This document shows, piece by piece, positions 6,062-6,105 of a stretch of DNA of 6,105 nucleotides; the first letter of the stretch is position 1; every line of letters starts with the position of its first letter. The position numbers were made by a program, and so were the translations under genes. The DNA comes from an uncultured Lachnospiraceae bacterium (GTDB lineage: Bacteria; Bacillota; Clostridia; Lachnospirales; Lachnospiraceae): NCBI GenBank assembly GCA_934432595.1, contig CAKRYR010000041.1, positions 1-6,105 of the forward strand. The letters are read 5' to 3'. Under the pieces are notes generated by a model that was not told where the DNA came from, did no database searches, and saw only the letters and a list, made by a program, of their open reading frames with translations.

Positions 6062-6079
6062 AGCCGAAAAAAATCGGCT
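6062..6079 (+). terminator. Short hairpin after ygiQ, weak terminator candidate
   Basis: AGCCGA (6062-6067) and TCGGCT (6074-6079) form a 6-bp GC-rich stem around a loop of six A residues, 14 bases after the ygiQ stop. No T-run follows on the + strand (CAATTGAACC), so it does not meet the usual pattern. On the - strand the bases after the stem are AAAGTTTTC, also poor. It may protect the mRNA 3' end rather than terminate. Confidence 0.35.
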
Positions 6080-6105
6080 CAATTGAACCTTGAAAATTGC
6101 AGATA

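Overview
The window is AT-rich, with A/T-ending codons and strong AAGGAG-type ribosome binding sites. Its proteins resemble those of anaerobic low-GC Firmicutes. I infer a Clostridia chromosome, most likely Lachnospiraceae or a close relative. All supported genes lie on the + strand. I see no tRNA or rRNA gene, no CRISPR array, no transposase and no phage gene.

Left part (1-1112): this is the accessory-looking end. It opens with three hairpins in a row (28-137), the second of which is a strong intrinsic terminator. Then comes a well-formed promoter and a Phd/YefM-type antitoxin gene (280-636). The RelE-type toxin that should follow survives only as its C-terminal part (about 621-857), in the -1 frame and without its start codon or N-terminal helices. 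The toxin-antitoxin locus therefore looks broken, with the antitoxin kept. A second terminator-like hairpin (876-917) and a palindromic hairpin (922-957) follow. The latter shares a 14-base arm with the hairpin at 108-137, so the two may be copies of a small dispersed palindromic repeat.

Middle and right part (1113-6047): this is ordinary housekeeping sequence. An RsmF-like rRNA cytosine-5 methyltransferase and an RsuA-like rRNA pseudouridine synthase are separated by 3 bases and surely co-transcribed; both act on ribosomal RNA. A HAD-superfamily phosphatase of the beta-phosphoglucomutase-like type follows after about 100 bases. Last is a large YgiQ-family radical SAM protein of unknown function, with the expected iron-sulfur cysteines. 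No clear terminator separates these four genes, so partial read-through is possible.

The leader of the ygiQ gene holds three exact-period 20-base tandem repeats (4181-4240). The last repeat contains the ribosome binding site, which moves the likely start to 4248. After ygiQ there is a short hairpin and, at the very edge, a boxA-like sequence that may hint at an rRNA operon just beyond the window.

I found no convincing new multi-gene system. The points most worth a second look are the decayed toxin gene with its kept antitoxin, the 20-base repeat array at the ygiQ ribosome binding site, the paired palindromic repeats, and an operator-like dyad over the candidate rsmF promoter.
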